DNA of 64,000 nucleotides from Candidatus Heritagella gallinarum (GTDB taxonomy: Bacteria; Bacillota; Clostridia; Oscillospirales; Acutalibacteraceae): assembly GCA_904394685.1 (NCBI GenBank), contig CAJFNK010000063.1, positions 1-64,000 on the forward strand, given 5' to 3'. This document shows positions 1-8,419 of the stretch, one piece after another. The notes beneath the pieces are model-generated. The model was not told where the DNA came from, ran no database searches, and was given only the letters and a program-made list of their open reading frames with translations. Numbering within the stretch: position 1 is the first letter of the stretch; each line of letters opens with the position of its first letter. Made by a program: the position numbers and the translations under genes.

Positions 1-772
1 TCCAAGTATCAGACAAAGGGAACCAGACCCCATCTTTTGCCTGGGGACCCATATCCCATTCTCCATGATCCAGCTGGTTTTCTATCAACCAGTCTCTCAC
101 AAAACCCAAGTGCTTTCGTCCGTATCGGTATTTTGCAAGAAGCTCGATTGCCGCCAGGTATTTTACGGCCTGTTTGGATGTAAAACTATTGGGCAAACGA
201 TTGAGAGGCTGTTCATACACATAGTAGATTCCCGATGGATGGTGCAAAATATGGGAAACTACGTGAAACTGGGTGCCTTTTCCCAAGCAATCCGCAGCCA
301 AGGAAACCTGATAAAAGCTAACGAAATCTTTTAGTCGGCCTCCGCATGGCTTTTGGTCAAACTGATTCTCATATTCCTGATTATAGGCAGCGGACGAGAA
401 TTCTCCGGATGCGAAGCTTTTTTGTAAAATTTTTGTCCAGCTTTCCGCTATCTGGTTTGCCTGAGGACACTCCTTTGTAAATTCACGAATCCACGCAGCC
501 AACATCATAGAAACAAAAATATCCCAGCTTAAAATTTTTTCCCGTCTGTCAGGAATCTCCTTTCTGTGGCAAAGGCATTCCTGCATATAGGATACTGCCC
601 GTTCAATGGATGGGTCCTGTATGGTATACCCCAATATTTTCAAGCGGCGTAACGCTTGTTCGGTGGTAATGTGTTGGGAATTTTTTACCGAAAGTGAATG
701 AAAATTCCCCCATGACCCATCCGGCTTTTGTAGAGCGAGAATTTGGTTTGCCCATTTTGTATTTTTGTGCAA
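1..772 (-). CDS. Hypothetical protein, C-terminus cut by window edge (terpene-cyclase-like repeat flavour)
   Basis: An open reverse frame runs without a stop from the window edge to a TTG at 770-772, preceded by a GGAGGG Shine-Dalgarno 8 nt upstream; 257 residues are visible and the C-terminus lies outside the window. The protein starts LHKNTKWANQILALQKPDG and contains QKPDGSWGNFHS and, later, LDHGEWDMG. These resemble the QW-type repeats of squalene/prenyltransferase alpha-alpha barrel proteins, but no catalytic motif is visible and the family is not identified. There is no signal peptide or membrane segment. It is transcribed divergently from the aldo/keto reductase next door. The reading frame is well supported; the function is unknown. 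Confidence 0.6.
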   Translation of the reverse strand, partial: MHKNTKWANQILALQKPDGSWGNFHSLSVKNSQHITTEQALRRLKILGYTIQDPSIERAVSYMQECLCHRKEIPDRREKILSWDIFVSMMLAAWIREFTKECPQANQIAESWTKILQKSFASGEFSSAAYNQEYENQFDQKPCGGRLKDFVSFYQVSLAADCLGKGTQFHVVSHILHHPSGIYYVYEQPLNRLPNSFTSKQAVKYLAAIELLAKYRYGRKHLGFVRDWLIENQLDHGEWDMGPQAKDGVWFPLSDTW

Positions 773-808
773 GCTGAATTCCCTCCGTTTCCTTTTATTT
801 ATTAGTAC

Positions 809-817
809 TGCTATTAT
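809..817 (+). promoter_or_regulatory. Extended -10 promoter of the aldo/keto reductase gene
   Basis: TGC-TATTAT at 809-817 lies 24 bases before the start codon, in the gap between divergent genes. There is no convincing -35 hexamer. The TGC extension recurs at several other promoters in this window. Confidence 0.45.
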
Positions 818-840
818 ATCATAAACAAGGAGGAATCCCC

Positions 841-1851
841 ATGCCAACAGTCACGTTAGGACAAACCGGCATTACCACCGATAAAAACGGCTTTGGCGCT
901 TTGCCGGTGCAGCGTGTTTCCAAAGAGGAAGCCGCCTATCTGCTGCGAAAAGCCTTTGACGGCGGCATCACCTTTTTTGACACCGCCCGCAGCTATACCG
1001 ACAGCGAAGAAAAGCTGGGCTATGCCTTTGAAGGGATGCGGGACAAGCTGTTTATCGCCACCAAAACCCCTTCCACCACGGTGGAGGGATTCTGGAACGA
1101 CCTGGAAACCAGCCTGCGCCTTTTAAAAACCGACTATATCGATATCTATCAGTTTCACAACCCCGCTTTTTGTCCCAAGCCCGGCGACGGCACCGGCCTG
1201 TATGAAGCTATGCAGGAAGCAAAAGCACAAGGGAAAATCCGGTTTATCGGCCTGACCAATCACCGACTCCATGTGGCAAGGGATGCTGTGGAGTCCGGAC
1301 TATATGACACCCTGCAATTTCCGTTTAGCTATCTAGCAAGCGAAAAAGAAGAAGAACTGGTGAAGCTCTGCAAAGAGAAGAACGTGGGCTTTATCTGCAT
1401 GAAGGCGCTGTCCGGCGGGCTGATTACCCGCTCCGACGCCGCTTATGCTTATCTGGCGCAATTTGACAACGTGCTGCCTATCTGGGGAATCCAGCGTGAA
1501 AAAGAGCTGGACGAGTTCCTCTCTTACATAGAAACCCCGCCGGTGATGACCGAGGAGCTGCAAGCTCTGATTGAGCATGACCGCAAAGAGCTGACCGGGG
1601 ATTTTTGCCGTGGCTGCGGCTATTGCCTGCCCTGTCCGGCACAAATCGATATTCCCACCGCCGCCAGAATGTCGCTGCTGCTGCGCCGTTCTCCCACCGC
1701 CGGACATCTGACCGAAAAGACCCAGGAAATGATGTCCCGCATCGACAACTGTATCCACTGCAACCATTGCGTGAACCATTGTCCCTATGGGCTGAACACC
1801 CCAGAGCTGCTGCGCCGAAACTATGAGGACTATAAGACATTCCTGAAATAA
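841..1851 (+). CDS. Aldo/keto reductase with C-terminal 4Fe-4S ferredoxin domain
   Basis: Probable NAD(P)H- or ferredoxin-linked oxidoreductase of 336 residues. Residues 1-270 form an aldo/keto reductase barrel: the GFGALPVQ opening, FFDTARSYTDSEEKLG with the catalytic Asp and Tyr, and the Lys in FIATKTP. The C-terminal 70 residues carry two cysteine clusters, CRGCGYCLPCP and CIHCNHCVNHCP, typical of two 4Fe-4S centres. This fusion is common in anaerobic Clostridia; the substrate is not known. The ATG follows an AAGGAGG site by about 7 nt. It appears monocistronic, ending at a shared terminator hairpin facing the convergent polyphosphate kinase gene. Confidence 0.88.
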   Translation: MPTVTLGQTGITTDKNGFGALPVQRVSKEEAAYLLRKAFDGGITFFDTARSYTDSEEKLGYAFEGMRDKLFIATKTPSTTVEGFWNDLETSLRLLKTDYIDIYQFHNPAFCPKPGDGTGLYEAMQEAKAQGKIRFIGLTNHRLHVARDAVESGLYDTLQFPFSYLASEKEEELVKLCKEKNVGFICMKALSGGLITRSDAAYAYLAQFDNVLPIWGIQREKELDEFLSYIETPPVMTEELQALIEHDRKELTGDFCRGCGYCLPCPAQIDIPTAARMSLLLRRSPTAGHLTEKTQEMMSRIDNCIHCNHCVNHCPYGLNTPELLRRNYEDYKTFLK

Positions 1852-1870
1852 ACAAACAGACTTTTCATGC

Positions 1871-1904
1871 AAAAAGAGGCTGACATTTCTGCCAGCCTCT
1901 TTTT
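1871..1904. terminator. Bidirectional rho-independent terminator
   Basis: Inverted repeat AAAAAGAGGCTG...CAGCCTCTTTTT lies between two convergent genes. The A-tract and T-tract flank the stem symmetrically, so it can serve both strands. Confidence 0.8.
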
Positions 1905-1917
1905 CCGTCCTGTGATT

Positions 1918-3408
1918 TTACAGCGCATTCTCAATAGCTTTGATCAATATCTTGAGCGCCTTGATGCGTGCATATTTTTTATCCTGGCTTTCGATAATAT
2001 GCCAGGGGGCAAATTCTGTGGAGGTCTTTTGCAGCATATCGTTCACCGCAATCTCATATTGCGGCCATTTTTCCCGGTTGCGCCAGTCCTCCTCGGTAAT
2101 CTTCCATTGCTTTTCGGGTGTATTCTGCCGGTCGTTAAAGCGGCGCAGCTGCTCGTCCTGGTCGATATGAATCCAGAATTTTACCACTACGGCGCCCCAG
2201 TCGGTAAGCTCCCGTTCAAATTCGTTGATCTCCTGATAGGCCCGTTTCCAGTCTTCTTCGGTGCAGAACCCCTCGATCCGCTCTACCATCACCCGTCCAT
2301 ACCAGGTGCGGTCAAATATGGCGATATGCCCTGTTTTGGGAATCTTTGTCCAGAACCGCCACAGATAATGCCGGTTCAGCTCCGGCTTGGTGGGAGCGGC
2401 AATGGGAATCACTTCATAGCCACGGGGGTCAAGGGCAGCCGAAACCCGCTTGATATTGCCGCCTTTTCCGGCAGCATCCCAGCCTTCATAGGCCACGATT
2501 ACCGGCACCTTGCGCCGGTACAGCTTATAATGCAGGGCATTGAGCTTTTTTTGCAGTCGGGAAAGCTCCCGTTTATATTTGGCGTCGTCTATGGTTTTAT
2601 CCGCAAGAGTCACCTCGGAAAGCAGCGGCGTATGCACCAGATTAAACGGCTTGGGGGCGGGAACACCCTTGGCGGAGCTGATGGATAGCCCCTGTTTTCG
2701 GGCTTCTATCGCCTCCTGCACCGAGGCCAGCACCGTGCGGCAAACGCTCAAAAGGGCGGCGTTACTATCATGGCTGCAAACAGCCTGCCAGGGTGCGTTT
2801 GGCGTATTGGTATATTCCAGCATCTCGTCCCAGAATTTATAATAGAGGTTATAGTGCTTATTGCGCCAGCGGTCTTTTTCCGTCACCCGCCAGGCGGTAT
2901 TTTTATCGTCCTCCAGCTTGTCAAATCGAGATTTCTGTTCTTTCTGGCTGATATGCAAAAAGAATTTCAGCACCAGATAGCCGTTATCCGTCAATTGCCG
3001 TTCAAATGTATTGATGCTGTTCATCCGGTGCAGGTTTTCCGCATCAGAAAGGTCTTCTTCCACCCGTGCGATGGAAACATCCTGATACCAGCTGCGGTCC
3101 AACACCGAGATCAGCCCCTGTTCGGGAAGATTCTGCCAGTGCCGCCACATGGGGGGACGGCGCTTTTCGGCATCAGTAGGCTCTGCGGTGGAATATACTT
3201 TAAAACACCGGGGGTCAAAATTGAGGATAAGGTCAGAAATCATATTGCCTTTTCCGGCAGCGCCCCAGCCTTCAAACAGGATGATCACCGGAAGTTTGGC
3301 TTCTTTTATTCGCTGCGGCAGGATTTCCAGTTCTTTTTGCAGTTTTTTATACTGTTTTTTGAACTCCTCTTTGCTGACGGTTGCCTTCATATTCACAGAA
3401 TCCAGCAT
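1918..3408 (-). CDS. pap: Polyphosphate:AMP phosphotransferase (tandem PPK2 domains)
   Basis: Transfers phosphate from polyphosphate to AMP to give ADP (class II PPK2 family). At 496 residues it holds two PPK2 domains in tandem, as known for Pap. The first has a Walker A-like FEGWGAAGKGN (about residue 45) and a Walker B-like DRSWYQDV; the second has YEGWDAAGKGG (about 305) and DRTWYGRV. The ATG follows GGAGG by 7 nt. A promoter lies just upstream (3462-3490, reverse). It is monocistronic and converges on the aldo/keto reductase gene. In this family the second domain usually carries activity; both P-loops look intact here. Confidence 0.9.
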   Translation of the reverse strand: MLDSVNMKATVSKEEFKKQYKKLQKELEILPQRIKEAKLPVIILFEGWGAAGKGNMISDLILNFDPRCFKVYSTAEPTDAEKRRPPMWRHWQNLPEQGLISVLDRSWYQDVSIARVEEDLSDAENLHRMNSINTFERQLTDNGYLVLKFFLHISQKEQKSRFDKLEDDKNTAWRVTEKDRWRNKHYNLYYKFWDEMLEYTNTPNAPWQAVCSHDSNAALLSVCRTVLASVQEAIEARKQGLSISSAKGVPAPKPFNLVHTPLLSEVTLADKTIDDAKYKRELSRLQKKLNALHYKLYRRKVPVIVAYEGWDAAGKGGNIKRVSAALDPRGYEVIPIAAPTKPELNRHYLWRFWTKIPKTGHIAIFDRTWYGRVMVERIEGFCTEEDWKRAYQEINEFERELTDWGAVVVKFWIHIDQDEQLRRFNDRQNTPEKQWKITEEDWRNREKWPQYEIAVNDMLQKTSTEFAPWHIIESQDKKYARIKALKILIKAIENAL

Positions 3409-3461
3409 GAAAAAACCTCCGTTTCCAAATTTTGCTGCGGTGTAAGAGCAACGTTTTTTTT

Positions 3462-3490
3462 AGTATATATCATCTTCTAACAATTTTAAA
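3462..3490 (-). promoter_or_regulatory. Promoter of the polyphosphate:AMP phosphotransferase gene
   Basis: On the reverse strand a -35 TTTAAA (3490-3485) and a -10 TATACT (3467-3462) are separated by 17 bp, about 55 bp before the start codon. Confidence 0.5.
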
Positions 3491-3523
3491 GGTTTTATTT
3501 ATATTTTATAGGAAGTGACAGCT

Positions 3524-4618
3524 TTGCAGGAAATTTTTTCACAGAACACCCAAACACCCATTCCCGCCGCTCTTCCGGCGCTGCTGCTAAAGTGGTATGA
3601 CCAGACCCGGCGGATTCTTCCCTGGCGGGAAAACCCGCTTCCCTATTGGGTGTGGCTTTCCGAAATCATGCTCCAACAGACAAGGGTGGAAACCGTCAAA
3701 CCCTATTTTGCCCGCTTTTTGGAAACACTCCCCACCATTCATGACCTGGCACAAGCGCCGGAAGAAACCCTTCTCAAGCTGTGGGAAGGGCTGGGATATT
3801 ACAGCCGGGTTCGAAACCTGCAAAAAGCCGCCAAAGTGGTGGTGGAACAGTATGGCGGGGAGCTGCCGGGCGACCCGGCCCTGCTGGAAAAGCTGCCTGG
3901 AATCGGCAGCTATACGGCGGGGGCGATCGCTTCTATCGCTTTTGGGGTTCCCGCACCGGCGGTAGACGGCAATGTACTCCGGGTAATTTCCCGGATAACC
4001 GCCAGCCGGGAGGACATTGCCTCTCCCGCCTGCAAAAAAAGGATGGAAGTTGCCATCCGGGAAATCATCCCACACGACCGGGCCGGGGATTTCAACCAGT
4101 CGCTGATGGAGCTGGGCGCCATGGTATGTCTGGGGAACGGGGAACCCAAATGCCTGTGCTGTCCGCTGCAAAGCATTTGTGAGGGCTTTCAGCAGGGGAT
4201 TGCAGCAGAACTGCCGGTAAAAGCGCCGAAAAAAGCCCGGAAAATCGAAGAAAAAACGATTCTGCTCCTGCGCTGTGGAGATACTTTTGCCCTGCGTCAG
4301 CGCCCCAAAAAAGGGCTGCTTGCCGGGATGTGGGAGCTTCCCTCTCTGGATGGAAAGAAAGGCCGGGAGGAAGCTGAAAAGTGGCTGACAGAACAGGGAG
4401 CGCAGGTGCTCTCCTTGCGGGAAGCGCCTAACGCTACCCATATCTTTACCCATGTAGAGTGGCATATGACCGGATTTTTCGCAGAACTTTCACAGCCGCT
4501 GCCGGAATTCTTCTGGGCAGACAGCCCGGCGCTGGAGCAGCAGTATGCGCTGCCTTCTGCCTTTAAAGCGTATTTCCCGGAATTGGGGCTGAAAAAAGGA
4601 AAAGCCGCCCTTCGCTGA
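3524..4618 (+). CDS. mutY: A/G-specific adenine DNA glycosylase MutY
   Basis: Removes adenine mispaired with 8-oxoguanine. N-terminal helix-hairpin-helix glycosylase domain: catalytic Glu in LSEIMLQQTRV, then LPGIGSYTAGAIA and the catalytic Asp in APAVDGNVLRV. A CX6CX2CX5C 4Fe-4S cluster follows (CLGNGEPKCLCCPLQSIC). The C-terminal NUDIX-like domain reads 8-oxoG. I chose TTG at 3524 because AGGAAGTG lies 6 nt upstream; GTG at 3515, three codons earlier in frame, has no usable Shine-Dalgarno. About 364 residues, normal for MutY. It appears to stand alone, and its stop codon lies inside the terminator stem. Confidence 0.93.
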   Translation: MQEIFSQNTQTPIPAALPALLLKWYDQTRRILPWRENPLPYWVWLSEIMLQQTRVETVKPYFARFLETLPTIHDLAQAPEETLLKLWEGLGYYSRVRNLQKAAKVVVEQYGGELPGDPALLEKLPGIGSYTAGAIASIAFGVPAPAVDGNVLRVISRITASREDIASPACKKRMEVAIREIIPHDRAGDFNQSLMELGAMVCLGNGEPKCLCCPLQSICEGFQQGIAAELPVKAPKKARKIEEKTILLLRCGDTFALRQRPKKGLLAGMWELPSLDGKKGREEAEKWLTEQGAQVLSLREAPNATHIFTHVEWHMTGFFAELSQPLPEFFWADSPALEQQYALPSAFKAYFPELGLKKGKAALR

Positions 4619-4633
4619 AAGGGCAGCTTTTTT
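4600..4633 (+). terminator. Terminator of mutY overlapping its stop codon
   Basis: The stem AAAGC-CGCCCTT / AAGGGC-AGCTTTT is followed by a T-run. The mutY TGA (4616-4618) sits in the loop-side part of the hairpin. A-runs on the other side may also stop the convergent DUF3267 gene. Confidence 0.7.
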
Positions 4634-4635
4634 CT

Positions 4636-5253
4636 TTACATTGCTTCATAGAATTCCATAGAAGCTCCGTGATCCCGCACCAAAATTTCTTTGGACATTC
4701 TGGACAGCCGCCAGGTAACATATAGATCCCCTGTCGCTCCACTGAAATTACACACCTGTACCAGGTATACTGTCCAAAACCAGCGGCCCGGCACTAAAAA
4801 AAGCAGGACCGTAAGCACCACTCCCCATACTACCACAGGAGCCAGTGCAATGATAATATACGGCTTTTTGGGGAAATACGCCTCACTGCCAGCAAAAGCA
4901 CACAGTCCGGTAAAGCCATAATGCGCCTTTTTTCCGCTGAAATACCGGATACACAGCCCATGTACCCATTCGTGGAGAAACACATACCCAATCATGGCAA
5001 GGAGAGAAACGATACAGAAAAGAAGCAATTCTGATATACGGTCGTTTGGGTCCGATGTAAGATACACAGTCTTATAAAGGCCTATTGGTTCTGATATAAG
5101 ATACGGAGGCTTATAAAACCATACCGGTACTATCATCCCTGCTCCTATAAGCAGGGAAATCACATTGATCAAAATCGCCAGACGTTTGTTATTCTTCAAA
5201 TCAATGCGGCATATCTCTCGATAATTATGCGGCAATTCCCAAACCGTTTTCAT
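4636..5253 (-). CDS. DUF3267 family membrane protein (putative zinc metallopeptidase)
   Basis: 205-residue integral membrane protein with about four hydrophobic segments (residues 27-47, 75-95, 128-150, 155-172). FLHEWVHG supplies an HExxH zinc-binding motif at about residue 92, followed by a conserved-looking Tyr/Phe-rich stretch (GSEAYFPKKPY) as in DUF3267 putative zincins. Family members are poorly characterised; proteolysis in the membrane is inferred from the motif only. The ATG follows AGGAGAGG. The gene is single, converging on mutY and divergent from murD. Confidence 0.7.
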   Translation of the reverse strand: MKTVWELPHNYREICRIDLKNNKRLAILINVISLLIGAGMIVPVWFYKPPYLISEPIGLYKTVYLTSDPNDRISELLLFCIVSLLAMIGYVFLHEWVHGLCIRYFSGKKAHYGFTGLCAFAGSEAYFPKKPYIIIALAPVVVWGVVLTVLLFLVPGRWFWTVYLVQVCNFSGATGDLYVTWRLSRMSKEILVRDHGASMEFYEAM

Positions 5254-5355
5254 TTCATCCTCTCCTTTTTGCTTTTACTTACCTGTATTATATGGATTCC
5301 TGTGGGAACCCGTCAAGGAATTCCCCGCTTTTTTCTGTACGTTTTCTCCATTTTG

Positions 5356-5364
5356 TGGTATGAT
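5356..5364 (+). promoter_or_regulatory. Extended -10 promoter of murD
   Basis: TGG-TATGAT at 5356-5364. The expected transcription start near 5371 falls just ahead of an in-frame ATG at 5376, which argues for the internal ATG at 5445 as the true murD start. The same nonamer occurs at 41516. Confidence 0.5.
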
Positions 5365-5444
5365 AAAAGGTACCAATGAATCCTGCAACTTTGCTTTGGA
5401 GCGGACTGAGGCGAAGTGCAGCAAGGAAAGGCAGTGAAACCTTT

Positions 5445-6830
5445 ATGGATAGCAGGCTTGAAAGATTCTACCAAAGCCTTGAAGGAAAAACCGTGGCTTT
5501 TTGCGGGATTGGGCGGAGCCACGAGGAAATGATCCGGATATTCTGTGAAAAAGGCGCCAAAGTCACCGTGCGTGACCGCCGGAACCGGGAAGCACTGGGA
5601 GATACCGCCGAAAAGCTGGAAGGCTGGGGCGCACAACTGATTTTGGGCGAGGACTACCTGCAAAATCTTCACGAAGACATCATTCTGCGTACGCCCGGCA
5701 TGAAATTCACACTGCCGGAGCTGGAAGCCGCACGGGAGCAGGGAAGTGCTGTTACCAGCGAAATGGAGCTTTTCTTTGAGTTCTGCCCCTGCAAAATTTA
5801 TGGCATCACCGGCAGTGACGGAAAAACCACCACCACCTCGGTGATCGCTGAGTTTTTGCAGGCTGCTGGAAAAACTGTTCACTTGGGCGGCAATATCGGA
5901 AAGCCTTTATTCCCGCAGCTGGAAACCATTCGTCCGGACGACGTGGCGGTGGCAGAGCTTTCCAGCTTCCAGCTGATTTCCATGCGCCGCAGCCCGGATG
6001 TGGCGGTAGTGACCAATGTTTCTCCCAACCATCTGGATATCCACAAGGATATGGATGAATATGTGTGGTCAAAAATGAACGTATTCCTACACCAGAATGC
6101 GTTTGGAAAAGCGGTGTTCAACGAGGATAACGAGATTACCCTTTCGTTTGTGCCGGAAGCCAGAGGGCAGGCGCTCACCTTTAGCCGCCAGAAGAAAGTC
6201 CCCAACGGCACCTGGGTGGACGACGACGGCTTTATCTGGATGAACGATACCCGTGTGATGCGTACCGAGGACATCAAGATTCCCGGCCTGCACAATCTGG
6301 AAAACTATCTGGCTGCTATCGCCGCTGTGTGGGGCGATGTGCCAGTAGAAGTCATCCGTCGGGTGGCCTCCACCTTCTCCGGCGTGGCACACCGTGCCGA
6401 GCTGGTACGCAACCTCAACGGCGTGGCCTATTATAACGACTCCATCGCTTCCAGCCCTACCCGTACCATCAAGGGAATGCTTTCCCTGTTCCCGCAGAAA
6501 ATCATTCTGATTGCCGGCGGCTATGATAAGCACATCCCCTATGACCCCATGGGGCCGGAAGTCGTCCGCAAGGTGAAAATCCTGATTCTGATGGGCGATA
6601 CTGCCGATAAGATCGAAGCTGCTGTCAAAAACGCCCCGGAATACCGCAACGGGAACCCGGCCATTGTGCGGGCAGACTCCATGAAGGCGGCGGTTTCGCT
6701 GGCAGAGGAGCTTTCTTCGGCGGGGGATATCGTGGCGCTTTCGCCTGCCAGCGCCAGCTTTGACATGTACACCGACTTTGAGGCCAGAGGAAATGACTTC
6801 AAACGGTTGGTGATGGCGCTTCCCGGCTGA
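5445..6830 (+). CDS. murD: UDP-N-acetylmuramoyl-L-alanine--D-glutamate ligase MurD
   Basis: Cytoplasmic peptidoglycan precursor enzyme that adds D-Glu to UDP-MurNAc-L-Ala using ATP. The N-terminal UDP-binding domain opens KTVAFCGIGRSHEE. The ATPase P-loop is GITGSDGKTTTTS (about residue 115), and NVSPNHLDIH carries the conserved Mur ligase His/Asp. At 461 residues the length fits MurD. The start at 5445 is preferred; the upstream in-frame ATG at 5376 adds 23 residues that look non-conserved and would sit at the very 5' end of the transcript. It lies apart from any mur/dcw cluster and is followed by a small unknown gene. Confidence 0.93.
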   Translation: MDSRLERFYQSLEGKTVAFCGIGRSHEEMIRIFCEKGAKVTVRDRRNREALGDTAEKLEGWGAQLILGEDYLQNLHEDIILRTPGMKFTLPELEAAREQGSAVTSEMELFFEFCPCKIYGITGSDGKTTTTSVIAEFLQAAGKTVHLGGNIGKPLFPQLETIRPDDVAVAELSSFQLISMRRSPDVAVVTNVSPNHLDIHKDMDEYVWSKMNVFLHQNAFGKAVFNEDNEITLSFVPEARGQALTFSRQKKVPNGTWVDDDGFIWMNDTRVMRTEDIKIPGLHNLENYLAAIAAVWGDVPVEVIRRVASTFSGVAHRAELVRNLNGVAYYNDSIASSPTRTIKGMLSLFPQKIILIAGGYDKHIPYDPMGPEVVRKVKILILMGDTADKIEAAVKNAPEYRNGNPAIVRADSMKAAVSLAEELSSAGDIVALSPASASFDMYTDFEARGNDFKRLVMALPG

Positions 6831-6862
6831 CCCACTATTTTGACAGAGGGGAGCCAAATGGC

Positions 6863-7165
6863 ATGAAAAATGTGCTTTTGTGTACAGACCACGTCAGCGC
6901 CGTCTATGCGGTGCCCGACCCGGTTGCCGAAAATCTGGAAGAATACGGTGTGGAGTTTTGCGAAAACTGGCTGTGGAGCAGCCCGGATGCCGCCCGGTAT
7001 CGCACCCGTGACGGCCTTTGTTATGAAGTGTCTGACTTTATCGACTATCTGAACCGGTATGTTTTTCCAGAGGAACCTTCCTACTTGGTGCAGGACATCA
7101 GCCATCTGAACCCTAAAAAAAGCCTGCCACAAGAATATCGGGAGCTTCCCCGCTTTTTGTTCTGA
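6863..7165 (+). CDS. Small conserved-looking protein of unknown function
   Basis: 100-residue soluble protein starting MKNVLLCTDHVSAVYAVPD, with no signal peptide, membrane segment or recognised domain. It has a Shine-Dalgarno (GAGGGGAG) about 9 nt before the ATG and codon use like its neighbours. It begins 33 bp after murD with no terminator between, so it is probably cotranscribed. Several Tyr, Trp and Pro residues in the second half suggest a folded domain. Function not recognised. Confidence 0.65.
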   Translation: MKNVLLCTDHVSAVYAVPDPVAENLEEYGVEFCENWLWSSPDAARYRTRDGLCYEVSDFIDYLNRYVFPEEPSYLVQDISHLNPKKSLPQEYRELPRFLF

Positions 7166-7387
7166 ATCCTGCGCCGCCGGAGATTTGGCACGGCGGCTTA
7201 GTGACTCAGCGGCTTGGCCGCTTACAAAATTATCATGATACAGAGGCTCTCCGGCCTGTTTTCAATGGGCTGGGGAGCTTCCCTGTGCAAAAGACTTTTT
7301 GCTTTTCTCTTGATTTGCTTTTCCTGTATTTTCAGAAACGCAAATCACTTTATAAAAACACCGATACATAACAGGAGATGAATCACA

Positions 7388-8419
7388 TTGAATCAGTTAC
7401 AGGAAATCCTTTTCCAGCTGTGCCAAGCGCCCGGCGTGGCCGGACGGGAAGACGGCGCAGCCCAAACTGCCCGGCAGCTGCTTTCGTTTTTGCCGGATGT
7501 TACGGTTGACACCATGGGCAGTGTGGTAGCACACTTTGGCAACCTCGAATCCGAACACCACATCCTGCTGGATGCACATCTTGACCAGATCGGTATGCTG
7601 GTAACTTCCGTCAACGAAAACGGCTTTGTCAAGGTAGCCCGTGACGGCGGCATGGATCGCCGGGTGCTTCCGGGCAGCCGGGTTGTCGTATATGGCAAAG
7701 AAACCCTCAACGGCATTGTGTGCTGCCTGCCGCCCCATCTCACCGATGGCGGAGAAGACAAGGTGCCGGATATCACCGAAATGGCCGTAGACGTAGGCCT
7801 TTCCAAAGAAGAAGCCGATGCCCTGATTCAGCCGGGCGATGTTGTGCTGCTGCCTGGGGAGCCCCGCCGCCTGCTGGGCAGCCGTGTGACCGGTGCGGCG
7901 CTGGACGACCGTGCTGGCTGTGCCGCCCTCATCCGCTGCGCCCATCTGCTACAGGACGAATCCCTGCCCTGCAAGGTAACGCTGCTGCTGAGCACCCGTG
8001 AGGAAGTTGGCTCACAGGGAGCCGAAACCGCCGCCTTCCGGGAAAAACCGGATCTGGCCATTGCGGTGGATGTAAGCTTTGCCGAACAGCCCGGCGTTCC
8101 CGCTCATAAATGCGGCAAGCTCTCCGAAGGCCCGATGATCGGGATTTCTCCGGTTCTCGACAAGCCCATCACCGATACCTTGCAGCGTCTGGCAAAAGAA
8201 CAGGACATCCCCTATCAGCTGGAAGTGATGGGCGGACGCACCGGCACCAACGCCGACGAAATCAACACCACCCGTTCTGGCATCCGCTGCGGGCTGGTTT
8301 CCATTCCCCAGCGGAATATGCACACCCCGGCTGAGATCTGCGATCTGTCGGATATTGAAAATGTAGCACGCCTGCTGGCGGCATTTATCAGGGAGGTTGG
8401 AACATCATGGCAGATCTGA
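7388..8419 (+). CDS. M42 family metallopeptidase (glutamyl aminopeptidase type), first copy
   Basis: 343-residue cytosolic aminopeptidase of the M42 (FrvX/PepA/cellulase M) family, which usually forms dodecameric shells with two metal ions per subunit. Visible ligands: DAHLDQIGM (His/Asp), ALDDRAGCAALI (bridging Asp), TREEVGSQGAE (catalytic Glu and ligand Glu), AVDVSF (Asp), and a His in RNMHTPAE. The start is TTG 7 nt after AGGAGATG. The next gene overlaps its end by 13 bp, so the two peptidases are translationally coupled and may form a mixed complex or share substrates. Confidence 0.9.
   Translation: MNQLQEILFQLCQAPGVAGREDGAAQTARQLLSFLPDVTVDTMGSVVAHFGNLESEHHILLDAHLDQIGMLVTSVNENGFVKVARDGGMDRRVLPGSRVVVYGKETLNGIVCCLPPHLTDGGEDKVPDITEMAVDVGLSKEEADALIQPGDVVLLPGEPRRLLGSRVTGAALDDRAGCAALIRCAHLLQDESLPCKVTLLLSTREEVGSQGAETAAFREKPDLAIAVDVSFAEQPGVPAHKCGKLSEGPMIGISPVLDKPITDTLQRLAKEQDIPYQLEVMGGRTGTNADEINTTRSGIRCGLVSIPQRNMHTPAEICDLSDIENVARLLAAFIREVGTSWQI

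Noticed and set aside
259..280. ACGTGAAAC as a parS half-site
   Set aside because: Only one half matches; the other arm is unrelated and it lies in coding sequence.
65..334. 89-codon + strand frame at the left edge
   Set aside because: Antisense to the reverse frame 1-772, which has a ribosome site and coding-like composition.
5376..5444. Upstream ATG extension of murD
   Set aside because: It would begin about 5 bases after the predicted transcription start and adds residues unlike MurD N-termini.
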